DNA from: Paracoccus sp. MC1862
GTDB taxonomy: Bacteria > Pseudomonadota > Alphaproteobacteria > Rhodobacterales > Rhodobacteraceae
Length of the DNA: 64,000 nucleotides
Direction: 5' to 3'
Assembly (NCBI RefSeq): GCF_016617715.1
Contig: NZ_CP067225.1
Coordinates: 2,170,001 to 2,234,000 of the forward strand
Positions 1 to 6,527 of this stretch are shown one piece after another. The translations under genes and the position numbers were made by a program. The first letter of the stretch is position 1. Each line of letters opens with the position of its first letter. The notes beneath the pieces are model-generated. The model searched no databases. It saw only the letters and a program-made list of their open reading frames with translations, and was not told the DNA's origin.

Positions 1-189
1 AGACGGGATCGGGAAAACCAGTGTGCAACAGAGTGCCTATGAGCACGCGGCTTTGATCTGGACCCGACCTTCGAACACCATACGGGCCCTGCGGCATGGA
101 TCGCGCCGCATCATGAGGCCGGACACATGTCAGCACCCGACAACGCGCCAAGATCAGCTTCAAAATCCCTCTTGCGCTTGGGGCGGTTA
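1..189 (+). ncRNA. Candidate bridge RNA/seekRNA of the left IS1111 copy (partial)
   Basis: This is the same structured segment as in the complete copy. An internal loop is closed by CCAG (18-21) and CTGG (58-61) and split by a GTGC/GCAC stem (33-36, 43-46). The 5' strand of the loop (22-32) is complementary to one strand of the IS5 terminal repeat and the 3' strand (47-57) to the other. In IS1111-group elements the guide RNA is encoded downstream of the transposase, which is where this segment sits. RNA ends are unknown, and expression is inferred. Confidence 0.55.
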
Positions 190-195
190 CACATG
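1..195 (+). mobile_element. Right end of an IS1111-type (IS110 family) element, partial
   Basis: This is the 3' non-coding end of a second IS1111-type element whose transposase would lie before the window start, reading rightward. It is recognised because positions 1-205 are an exact reverse complement of 1222-1426, which is the downstream end of the complete IS1111 element at 1232-2596. The terminal motif GGGGCGGTTACACATG ends at 195, followed directly by TTGCACAAAT, the inner part of the IS5 terminal inverted repeat. Identity over the whole visible length suggests a recent second insertion of the same element. The transposase of this copy cannot be seen. Confidence 0.75.
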
Positions 196-1231
196 TTGCA
201 CAAATCCCTTCAGTGACTCATGTCGTGAGTCAGCATGGTAGCTGGTCGACATGAGCAAACCCACACGCCTGACCTACAAGACCAGGAACTGGCCGGCCTA
301 CAATGAAGCGCTCAAGCGCCGTGGCTCGCTGACGATCTGGTTCGACCCCGAGATGAGCTGGGAGGCGGCTGCGACAGGTCGACGTGGCCGACAGCAGACC
401 TACAGCGATGCCGCCATCCAGACTTGCCTTTCCATGAAGGTGCTGTTCGGCATGGCATTGCGGCAGACGGCAGGGTTCGTCGAGAGCCTGCTTCGCCTGA
501 TCGGCCTCGACTGGACGGTGCCTGACTTCAGCACGCTGTCGCGGCGCCAGAAGACCCTGGCCGTCAACATCCCGTATCGGGGCTCCAAGGGACCTCTGCA
601 CCTGCTGGTCGACAGCACCGGGATCAAGGTCGAAGGCGAAGGCGAGTGGCACGCCCGCAAGCATGGCGGCCCGAAGCGGCGTATCTGGCGCAAGATTCAC
701 ATTGGGATCGACGAGGAAACGCTAGAAGTCCGGGCCATCGAGATCACCGGGAGCCACATCGGTGACGCCCCGGTCCTGCCAGATCTGCTCAACCAGATCC
801 CGGCGGACGAGGAGATCGGCAGCGTTACGGCTGACGGTGCCTACGACACCCGCAAGTGCCACGATGCGATCGCCGACCGCGGCGCTCACGCCGTGATCCC
901 GCCCCGCAGGAACGCAAAGCCATGGAAGGCTGTCACGGCCGGGGCCGCGGCGCGCAACGAGGCTCTGCGATCTGCGAAATACCTGGGCCGCACGCTTTGG
1001 CGAAGATGGAGTGGATACCACCGCCGGAGCCGCGTCGAGACGAAGATGCATTGCGTGAAACTTCTGGGGCAACGCCTCATGGCGCGGGACTTCGATCGTC
1101 AGGTCGCCGAACTTCAGGTCCGGATTGCCGTCCTGAACGGCTACACCGCGCTCGGCATACCCGTCACTGAAGCTGTGGAATGAGTCTGTCCGGGGAAAGG
1201 GGGAACAACGGCCATCAGACCATTTGTGCAA
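196..1231 (+). mobile_element. IS5-family insertion sequence, body
   Basis: An IS of about 1.05 kb holding one transposase gene. Its inner terminal repeats (TTGCACAAAT) are visible at 196-205 and, inverted, at 1222-1231. Each terminal repeat is cut by an IS1111-type element. On the right the missing tip (CAGAGCC on the plus strand, 2595-2601) is found on the far side of the inserted element, so the original terminus can be rebuilt as GGCTCTGTTGCACAAAT, typical of IS903/IS1031-like members of the IS5 family. Only the core of the terminal repeat is shared between the ends. Confidence 0.8.
251..1183 (+). CDS. IS5-family transposase
   Basis: A 310-residue DDE transposase that should cut and rejoin the ends of the surrounding IS. 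The DDE residues can be followed: Asp in the LVDSTG motif near residue 120, Asp in TADGAYDTRKC near 197, and Glu in RVETKMHCVK near 264, the last in the usual Y-(2)-R-(3)-E-(6)-K setting of IS4/IS5 enzymes. The length is normal and no frameshift is seen, so the protein looks intact. Both ends of its element are interrupted by IS1111 copies, so it probably cannot mobilise this copy although it could act on others. The start is the first ATG of the open frame; its ribosome site is weak. Confidence 0.9.
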   Translation: MSKPTRLTYKTRNWPAYNEALKRRGSLTIWFDPEMSWEAAATGRRGRQQTYSDAAIQTCLSMKVLFGMALRQTAGFVESLLRLIGLDWTVPDFSTLSRRQKTLAVNIPYRGSKGPLHLLVDSTGIKVEGEGEWHARKHGGPKRRIWRKIHIGIDEETLEVRAIEITGSHIGDAPVLPDLLNQIPADEEIGSVTADGAYDTRKCHDAIADRGAHAVIPPRRNAKPWKAVTAGAAARNEALRSAKYLGRTLWRRWSGYHRRSRVETKMHCVKLLGQRLMARDFDRQVAELQVRIAVLNGYTALGIPVTEAVE

Positions 1232-1426
1232 CATGTGTAACCGCCCCAAGCGCAAGAGGGATTTTGAAGCTGATCTTGGCGCGTTGTCGGGTGCTGACAT
1301 GTGTCCGGCCTCATGATGCGGCGCGATCCATGCCGCAGGGCCCGTATGGTGTTCGAAGGTCGGGTCCAGATCAAAGCCGCGTGCTCATAGGCACTCTGTT
1401 GCACACTGGTTTTCCCGATCCCGTCT
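1222..1426. repeat. 205-bp perfect inverted repeat, right arm
   Basis: Mirror of 1-205. It contains the inner IS5 terminal repeat (1222-1231), the IS1111 subterminal repeat GTGTAACCGCCCC (1235-1247) and the candidate guide RNA loops up to the beginning of the transposase 3' flank. With the left arm it brackets the IS5 transposase, so the region could snap into a long cruciform or recombine to invert the IS5 gene. Confidence 0.95.
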
Positions 1427-1440
1427 CACAACTGTTGCGC
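1248..1440 (-). ncRNA. Candidate bridge RNA/seekRNA of the IS1111 element
   Basis: The 3' non-coding end of the element, read on the minus strand. Target loop: stem CCAG/CTGG (plus 1406-1409 and 1366-1369) encloses an 11-nt strand (1395-1405) exactly complementary to TCTGTTGCACA of the rebuilt IS5 terminal repeat. A GTGC/GCAC hairpin (1381-1394) follows, then an 11-nt strand (1370-1380) containing GGCTTTG, which pairs with the other target strand over GGCTCTG if one G-U is allowed. Donor loop: CATCATG (1312-1318) and ACACATG (1298-1304) match the two strands of the predicted right-end/left-end circle junction. The exact RNA ends are guesses. Confidence 0.65.
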
Positions 1441-1492
1441 CAAACTGCTCCTTGCCCTCTTCCGCTCCGACGTCCTCGCGATCTGCGGCGGC

Positions 1493-2521
1493 TTACGCCG
1501 CTGCGACCGGAGATTGGTAGATGCCACCCCGAGCCATCAAGGCCCAGACGATCCGCGCCATCTTGTTCGCCAAAGCCACCCGCACCAGCATCGGTGGCTT
1601 GCGCAACAGCAGGCTGCCCAGCCATGTTCCGGGCTGCGCTTCCTTGTGAACGTTACGTTTGATCACCACGCTGTTGGCGCCAATGATCAGCAGGCGTCGC
1701 AGGGATCGTTCGCCCATTCTGGTCGTTGCTCCGAGACGTTGCTTGCCGCCGGTCGAATGCTGCCGAGGCACAAGACCAAGCCAGGCGGCAAAGTCGCGTG
1801 CCTTGCGGAACGTCTCGGGTGGCGGCGCCAGAACAGCGATGGCCGTGGCAATCAGCGGCCCGATGCCCGGCACCGTCATCAGTCGCCGGGCGACGTCATT
1901 CTCCTTGGCGCGCCGGGCGATCTCGGCATCGAGCTTCCTGATCTCTGCCTCCAGATGCGTGAGTGCCGCGATCAAAGCCTTCAGCGTGGGGACGGCATCA
2001 GCAGGGAGAGCGCCATCCGGATCCTCCACGATCGCGATCAGCCGCGCAGCGTTGGCCGCTCCCTGTGGCACGATCTGACCGAACTCGGTCAGATGGCCGC
2101 GCAATGCGTTGATCGCCTGCGTGCGCTGCCGGATCAGCAACTCCCGGACCCGGAAGACCATTGCCGCGCCCTGCGTCTCTTCGCTCTTGACCGGAACAAA
2201 GCGCATGGTGGGTCGCATAGCCGCCTCGCAGATGGCCTCGGCGTCCGCCATGTCATTCTTCTGGCGCTTCACAAACGGCTTCACATAGGCCGGCGGGATC
2301 AGCCGCACCTCATGCCCCAGCTTGCCAATTTCCCGGCCCCAGAAGTGAGCGCCGCCACAGGCTTCCATCGCCACGACGCAAGAGGGCAGCTGGCTGAAAA
2401 ACTCCAGCACCTGCCCTCGCCGTATCTTCTTGCGCAGAACGGCTCGTCCTGCGCCGTCAGTTCCATGCACCTGGAATACATTCTTCGCCAGATCGAGCCC
2501 GACCGTGATAATCTCCGACAT
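1493..2521 (-). CDS. IS110-family (IS1111 group) transposase
   Basis: A 342-residue RNA-guided recombinase. The N-terminal RuvC-like DEDD domain shows Asp in GLDLAKNVFQVHG (residue ~9), Glu in VVAMEACGG (~62) and the Asp cluster in KNDMADAEAI. The C-terminal Transposase_20 domain carries GIGPLIATAI and the serine-bearing stretch WLGLVPRQHSTGGK, where the catalytic serine is expected. Start at 2521 is chosen because AAGGGGAG lies at the right distance and the family begins at this Met; an upstream Met at 2563 is less likely. Length is normal and the frame is open, so the element is probably active. It would work with the guide RNA encoded just downstream. Confidence 0.92.
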   Translation of the reverse strand: MSEIITVGLDLAKNVFQVHGTDGAGRAVLRKKIRRGQVLEFFSQLPSCVVAMEACGGAHFWGREIGKLGHEVRLIPPAYVKPFVKRQKNDMADAEAICEAAMRPTMRFVPVKSEETQGAAMVFRVRELLIRQRTQAINALRGHLTEFGQIVPQGAANAARLIAIVEDPDGALPADAVPTLKALIAALTHLEAEIRKLDAEIARRAKENDVARRLMTVPGIGPLIATAIAVLAPPPETFRKARDFAAWLGLVPRQHSTGGKQRLGATTRMGERSLRRLLIIGANSVVIKRNVHKEAQPGTWLGSLLLRKPPMLVRVALANKMARIVWALMARGGIYQSPVAAA

Positions 2522-2670
2522 GACCGCTCCCCTTTGTGGATCGTTGCAGACCCACCTTGGCACATCAGATGCCGTCGGGGGGCGGTCACATCATCAGAGC
2601 CGGTATAAGTTGCACGGTAAAATAGGGCGATTTAGAGGCGCAGGGCGGGCCGCCTGATAAACAAACAAAA

Positions 2671-2712
2671 GGAAATCAAGCGCATGGGGTGATGCCCTGG
2701 GGCTTGATTTCC
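2671..2712. other. Long perfect-arm hairpin
   Basis: Arms GGAAATCAAGC (2671-2681) and GCTTGATTTCC (2702-2712) are perfectly complementary over 11 bp, with a 20-nt loop that can itself pair (GGGG with CCCT). It is followed at once by a second hairpin. It is too elaborate for a simple terminator and has no T-tract immediately after. Function unknown. Confidence 0.6.
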
Positions 2713-2776
2713 GGGCGCCTTCAAGGGGCTGCGCCCGGCAGAATCGCGCACCTTTTTTATCGCGGTTTAGCGCAGG

Positions 2777-2830
2777 CGCAGGATGCCGCCGGTCAGGGCT
2801 GCAAGAGCGGCTGACTTTCAGCCGCCCCCG
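2777..2830. repeat. Short direct repeat, copy 1
   Basis: Resembles 3007-3060: both share GCAGGA, then CCGGTCAGGGCT, then GACTTTCAG and a C-run, in the same order and spacing. Copy 1 contains a small hairpin GGCTG-ACTTT-CAGCC that copy 2 lacks. Similarity is partial, so these are old duplicates or two instances of a regulatory module. Confidence 0.55.
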
Positions 2831-3006
2831 CCGGATGGAGGCAGGCGAGAGCGCCCCCCATAAAAAGAGAGGGGGCCAAATCGGTTCGCCCGCGCGCCCC
2901 TTCCCTCTACACTGAAAGCAGCCCTGAAAGGGGGGTATCCCCGGTTCGGCATCGCCGCAGCCCGCCTTGCGCGCGCGTAAGTGGAAAACCTGTGTTAGCG
3001 TTCATG

Positions 3007-3060
3007 GTGCAGGACGCAGCCGGTCAGGGCTAGGAGGGCGCCAGACTTTCAGAACCCCCA
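3007..3060. repeat. Short direct repeat, copy 2
   Basis: Partner of 2777-2830, 230 bp downstream and in the same orientation, lying immediately before repeat A. Common words are CCGGTCAGGGCT and GACTTTCAG. Confidence 0.55.
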
Positions 3061-3070
3061 GGCTGGGCCA

Positions 3071-3168
3071 TTTGTGCAAGCCCTACCCACTTTGCCGAGC
3101 AGCTTTCGGTGAAAACGCAGCTGGGTCGCCGGTCAGAGGGACAGGGCCGGGGGCTTAAACCTGACAGG
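3071..3168. repeat. Direct repeat A flanking the restriction-modification gene
   Basis: About 98 bp, roughly 75-80% identical by eye to 6733-6830 in the same orientation. Best conserved are TTGTGCAAG, CCTACCCAC, the block GAGCAGCTTTCGGTGAAAAC and GCTTAAACCTG. The two copies bracket the small membrane genes and the MmeI-like gene, which suggests a cassette boundary or a shared regulatory leader. Confidence 0.7.
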
Positions 3169-3184
3169 GCGCATTGCACGATAA

Positions 3185-3200
3185 GGGGGCCGAAGCCCCC
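3185..3200 (-). terminator. Rho-independent terminator of the small membrane-protein operon
   Basis: Perfect hairpin GGGGGC-UUCG-GCCCCC when read on the minus strand, followed by TTAT. It lies 28 bp after the stop of the 41-residue gene. The stable UUCG loop is typical of terminators. Confidence 0.65.
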
Positions 3201-3227
3201 TCTTGCAAGTCCCTGACGTGGTTGCCG

Positions 3228-3353
3228 TCATTCGGCCGGGTGATGCCGCGTGCTGGGCTTGTCGAGCGATTTTTCTTCCCGGCGCAGCACAAGGACGCCG
3301 ATGCCTGCGACCGCAAGCGCGATGACGGGGACGATGAACTCAAAGAGTGTCAT
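3228..3353 (-). CDS. 41-residue single-span membrane protein
   Basis: A 41-codon gene whose start overlaps the stop of the preceding gene in an ATGA junction (3350-3353). The protein begins MTLFEFIVPVIALAVAGIGV, a single hydrophobic helix, then a basic/polar tail (RREEKSLDKPSTRHHPAE). This layout recalls small phage lysis-associated or toxin-like membrane peptides, but I recognise no family. The overlap, the terminator 28 bp downstream and the strong ribosome site of the partner gene argue that it is real. Its role is unknown; an accessory to the neighbouring 76-residue protein is an inference from coupling. Confidence 0.6.
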   Translation of the reverse strand: MTLFEFIVPVIALAVAGIGVLVLRREEKSLDKPSTRHHPAE

Positions 3354-3580
3354 TCCTTCACCTCTCTACGCAGCCTGCCTAGAATGTAGTGTGGAACGCC
3401 GTGCATTGCGAGTCCGGTTCCCGTCCACCAGGCCGTTGCCCATGACGCATTGGTGAGGCTGTCCGCCAGCGGGCGCAGGACGGCAAAGCCGATCATGCCG
3501 ATGCCCAGCGCGTTCATGAACCCGGCAAACAGCTTCACCCGCTCGTTATAGGCGGCAAGCGCGTCCCATTCTGTCACCAT
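3350..3580 (-). CDS. 76-residue membrane protein, first gene of a two-gene operon
   Basis: Start ATG at 3580 is preceded by AAGGAGGGG at good spacing. The protein has a polar N-terminus (MVTEWDALAAYNERVKLFAG), a hydrophobic helix around residues 18-36, a second weaker one around 46-66 and a basic C-terminus (RLRREVKE). It is divergently transcribed from the MmeI-like gene with only 64 bp between the starts, so the two units probably share a control region. No family is recognised. Two-helix proteins of this size are common as holin-like or toxin-like proteins on mobile DNA; that reading is speculation. Confidence 0.65.
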   Translation of the reverse strand: MVTEWDALAAYNERVKLFAGFMNALGIGMIGFAVLRPLADSLTNASWATAWWTGTGLAMHGVPHYILGRLRREVKE

Positions 3581-3644
3581 GCAACCCCTCCTTGCAGCGC
3601 CCGTTTGTGCCCGGTCATATACCCCGGCCAACCAAGGGGACGCC

Positions 3645-6527
3645 ATGACGCCGCACGCCTTCATCGCCAAGTGGCGCAATGTCGAACTGAAGGAGCGCAG
3701 CGCATCGCAGGCGCATTTCCTGGACCTCTGCCGCCTGCTGGACATTGACGATCCGGTGACGGCCGACCCCAAGGGCGACTGGTTCACCTTCGAGAAGGGA
3801 GCAACCAAGACAAGCGGCGGGGAAGGCTGGGCGGACGTGTGGCGACGCGGCTGCTTTGCCTGGGAATACAAGGGCAAGCGGAAAGACCTGAAAGCCGCCT
3901 TTGCCCAGCTTCAGCAATATGCCGTGGCGCTGGAGAACCCGCCGCTGCTGATCGTGTCGGACATGGACCGCATCCAGGTGCACACCAACTGGACGAACAC
4001 GGTCCAGGAGGTCCATGACATCGCCCTGGACGAACTGGCCGACGCGGCCAAGCGCGACCTGCTGAAAGCCGCCTTCACCGACCCGGACCGCCTGCGGCCC
4101 GCCAAAACCCGGCAAGGACTGACCGAGGAAGCCGCTGGCCGCTTTGCCGCCCTTGCTATGAACCTGCGCCGCCGGGGGCACGAGGCCCATGAGGTTGCAC
4201 ATTTCGTCAACCGGGTGATCTTCTGCCTGTTTGCCGAGGACGTGAACCTACTGCCCGACCGCATGTTCCAGCGGATGATCGAACACGCCCAGCGCCAGTC
4301 GCAGATGTTCCAGACCCATGCCGCGACCCTGTTTGCTGCGATGCAGTCTGGCGGCATGATCGGCTTTGAACAGGTGGAATGGTTCAACGGCGGCTTGTTC
4401 GACCATGCCGAGGCCCTGCCGCTGGAAGCCGAGGACGTGAACGAACTGCTGGCTGCGTCCCGGTTGGACTGGTCGGAAATCGACCCCTCGATCATGGGCA
4501 CACTGTTCGAGCGCGGCCTTGACCCGGACAAGCGCAGCCAGCTTGGCGCGCATTACACAGACCGCGACAAGATCATGCAGATTGTCGAGCCGGTCATCAT
4601 CCGCCCCCTGCTGGCGGAATGGCAAACCGCGCAGGCACAAATCCGCGCCGCGCTGGACAAGGCGGCCGCGGCGCGCAGCCCCGCCGCCCGCACCCGCGCC
4701 CACAAGGAGGCCGAAGGCATCAAGGAAGCCTTCCTTGAACGGCTGGCGAATTTTCGGGTGCTGGACCCCGCCTGCGGATCGGGCAACTTCCTGTATCTGG
4801 CGCTGCTGTCGCTCAAGGACCTGGAACACCGGGTCAACCTGGACGCCGAGGCGCTGGGTCTGCCGCGCGGCTTTCCCCGCGTCGGACCGGAGTGCGTGTT
4901 CGGGATCGAGCTGAATCCTTATGCGGCCGAGCTGGCGCGGGTATCCGTCTGGATTGGGGAAATCCAGTGGATGCGCCGCAATGGCTTCGAAGCCGCGCGC
5001 AACCCGATCTTGCGCCCGCTTGCGACCATTGAGAACCGCGACGCGGTGCTGGGACCTGACGGCGCTGCCGACTGGCCCACGGCCGATGTCGTCGTGGGCA
5101 ACCCACCATTCCTAGGGGGCAAGCGCCTGCGGGCAAACCTAGGTGATAACGAGGTGGAGCGGCTTTTTGCGGCTTACGCGGGAAAGGTGCGCCCCGAGGC
5201 CGACCTCGTACTTTACTGGGTCGCCAAGGCTGGTGCGTTGATCCGGGAAGGGCGTCTGTCTCGCGCCGGATTGGTGGCTACCAACTCGATCCGGGGCGGC
5301 GCAAACCGGGCGACGCTAGAGAAAGCAATCGTTGGAGGACGCATCTTCAATGCATGGGAGGATGAGCCTTGGGTTCTGGACGGTGCGGCGGTTCGCGTAT
5401 CGATGATCTGCTTCGATGGAGGCGGGGAAGGCCCAATCCATCACAACGGCGAGGAGGTGGAGGCAATCCACTCTGACCTTACGCCTCACCGCAAAGGGAT
5501 AGCGGCGGTGGACCTGACGGCGGCCACTCAGCTTAGCGAGAACGCGGGTGTGGCGTTCATGGGCGACACCAAAGGGGGCGCGTTCGACGTGCCTGGCGAA
5601 CTAGCGCGCAAGTGGTTGAGCCGGCCTCTTAATCCCAATGGGAAGCCGAATGCGGAAGTGCTCAGACCCTGGATAAACGGCATGGACGTAACTCGGCGCT
5701 CATCTGGGAAGTGGATTATAGACTTCGGCTGGACGATGACCGAAGCCGATGCAGCGCTCTACGAAGCGCCGTTTTCATTTGCCGAAGCCCACGTCAAAGC
5801 GGAGCGAGTAGCTAGGCAGGACAGGGGTTATGCAGCCCGTTGGTGGGTGCATGAGCGACCGCGACAAGACTTCTGGGCGGCATCGGCAGGGCTTGCGCGT
5901 ATTATCATAACACCTCGTGTTGCCAAGCACCGGCTGTTCGTTTGGCTTGACGTCCGCACTATACCCGATTCCGCGATTATTGCCGTAGCCCGCGATGACG
6001 ACACCACTTTTGGCATACTGCATTCCCGCTTTCACGAACTCTGGTCGCTGCGGATGGGCACCTCGCTTGAGGACCGCCCTCGCTATACTTCCTCAACCAC
6101 CTTCGAAACCTTCCCCTTCCCAGAGGGGCTGGCCCCCGACATTCCCGCGGCCAACTATGCCTCCGATCCGCGCGCGCAGGCCATCGCCGCCGCAGCCACG
6201 CGCTTGAACGAGTTGCGGGGAAACTGGCTCAACCCGCCCGACCTGGTACGGCGCGTCCCCGAGGTGGTCCCCGGCTATCCCGACCGCATCCTGCCCGTGG
6301 ATGACAAGGCGGAACGGGAACTGAAGAAGCGCACCCTGACCAACCTCTACAACGTCCGCCCGGCGTGGCTGGACCACGCGCACAAGGATCTGGATGCCGC
6401 CGTGGCCGAAGCCTACGGCTGGGGCAATGACTGGCGTGAGGGCAAGCTGACCGACGACGAAATCCTTGCCCGCCTGTTCGCCCTGAACCAGACCCGCGCA
6501 GCATCCCACAAACCTGACAAAACCTGA
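3645..6527 (+). CDS. MmeI-like type IIL restriction-modification enzyme
   Basis: A 960-residue single-chain enzyme expected to methylate adenine (N6) in its site and cut at a distance. An N-terminal PD-(D/E)XK nuclease shows D64, nine residues, E74-Y-K76, the same D-X9-E-X-K spacing as MmeI. A helical linker (~150-300) follows, then a gamma-class methyltransferase with motif I DPACGSGNF (374-382) and motif IV NPPF (486-489), then target-recognition and C-terminal domains. The start at 3645 has AAGGGGA just upstream; an earlier Met at 3579 is less likely. From about residue 488 to 822 base composition falls and rarer codons (CTA, ATA) appear, so the recognition half looks transplanted. All catalytic motifs are present, so cleavage activity is plausible. 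The site recognised cannot be predicted. Confidence 0.88.
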   Translation: MTPHAFIAKWRNVELKERSASQAHFLDLCRLLDIDDPVTADPKGDWFTFEKGATKTSGGEGWADVWRRGCFAWEYKGKRKDLKAAFAQLQQYAVALENPPLLIVSDMDRIQVHTNWTNTVQEVHDIALDELADAAKRDLLKAAFTDPDRLRPAKTRQGLTEEAAGRFAALAMNLRRRGHEAHEVAHFVNRVIFCLFAEDVNLLPDRMFQRMIEHAQRQSQMFQTHAATLFAAMQSGGMIGFEQVEWFNGGLFDHAEALPLEAEDVNELLAASRLDWSEIDPSIMGTLFERGLDPDKRSQLGAHYTDRDKIMQIVEPVIIRPLLAEWQTAQAQIRAALDKAAAARSPAARTRAHKEAEGIKEAFLERLANFRVLDPACGSGNFLYLALLSLKDLEHRVNLDAEALGLPRGFPRVGPECVFGIELNPYAAELARVSVWIGEIQWMRRNGFEAARNPILRPLATIENRDAVLGPDGAADWPTADVVVGNPPFLGGKRLRANLGDNEVERLFAAYAGKVRPEADLVLYWVAKAGALIREGRLSRAGLVATNSIRGGANRATLEKAIVGGRIFNAWEDEPWVLDGAAVRVSMICFDGGGEGPIHHNGEEVEAIHSDLTPHRKGIAAVDLTAATQLSENAGVAFMGDTKGGAFDVPGELARKWLSRPLNPNGKPNAEVLRPWINGMDVTRRSSGKWIIDFGWTMTEADAALYEAPFSFAEAHVKAERVARQDRGYAARWWVHERPRQDFWAASAGLARIIITPRVAKHRLFVWLDVRTIPDSAIIAVARDDDTTFGILHSRFHELWSLRMGTSLEDRPRYTSSTTFETFPFPEGLAPDIPAANYASDPRAQAIAAAATRLNELRGNWLNPPDLVRRVPEVVPGYPDRILPVDDKAERELKKRTLTNLYNVRPAWLDHAHKDLDAAVAEAYGWGNDWREGKLTDDEILARLFALNQTRAASHKPDKT

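Larger units (their letters stand above)
1..205. repeat. 205-bp perfect inverted repeat, left arm
   Basis: Reverse complement of 1222-1426 with no mismatch that I can find. It comprises about 195 bp of IS1111 right end plus the first 10-11 bases of the IS5 element (TTGCACAAAT). Identity stops at 206, where the two ends of the IS5 element differ. The arm may continue left of the window, since the right arm does not end in a recognisable boundary at 1426 but runs on into the IS1111 transposase. Confidence 0.95.
1232..2596 (-). mobile_element. Complete IS1111-type (IS110 family) insertion sequence in the IS5 terminal repeat
   Basis: An element of about 1.36 kb with transposase on the minus strand. 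Subterminal inverted repeats are seen at 1235-1247 (GTGTAACCGCCCC) and 2579-2590 (GGGGCGGTCACA), a hallmark of the IS1111 subgroup. A dinucleotide TG (minus strand) is shared by both boundaries (1232-1233 and 2595-2596). Removing the element joins GGCTC-TG-TTGCACAAAT, restoring a complete IS5 terminal repeat. IS1111-group elements that home to terminal repeats are known (IS4321/IS5075 in Tn21-type transposons), so the site choice is plausible rather than accidental. Confidence 0.85.
2602..3227. other. Gene-less, hairpin- and repeat-rich spacer between the IS nest and the small membrane-protein genes
   Basis: No convincing protein gene. It holds a long hairpin (2671-2712), a second GC hairpin straight after it (GGGCGC/GCGCCC, 2713-2736), a T-run (2752-2758), two copies of a short direct repeat (2777-2830 and 3007-3060), and repeat A (3071-3168), which recurs beyond the restriction gene. 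Sequence 2602 onward is the flank into which the IS5 element inserted. It may carry a structured RNA or the remains of one, but nothing identifies a known family. Confidence 0.6.

Noticed and set aside
1514..2608. 364-residue plus-strand open frame
   Set aside because: Antisense to the IS1111 transposase, which has DEDD motifs and a good ribosome site.
2641..3200. Retron or CRISPR-like array in the hairpin/repeat region
   Set aside because: No reverse transcriptase nearby and no regularly spaced repeats; the two short repeats are imperfect and 230 bp apart.
3155..3343. 62-residue minus-strand frame after the 76-residue gene
   Set aside because: A different frame at the same place gives a 41-residue hydrophobic protein with an ATGA overlap and a terminator, which is much more gene-like.
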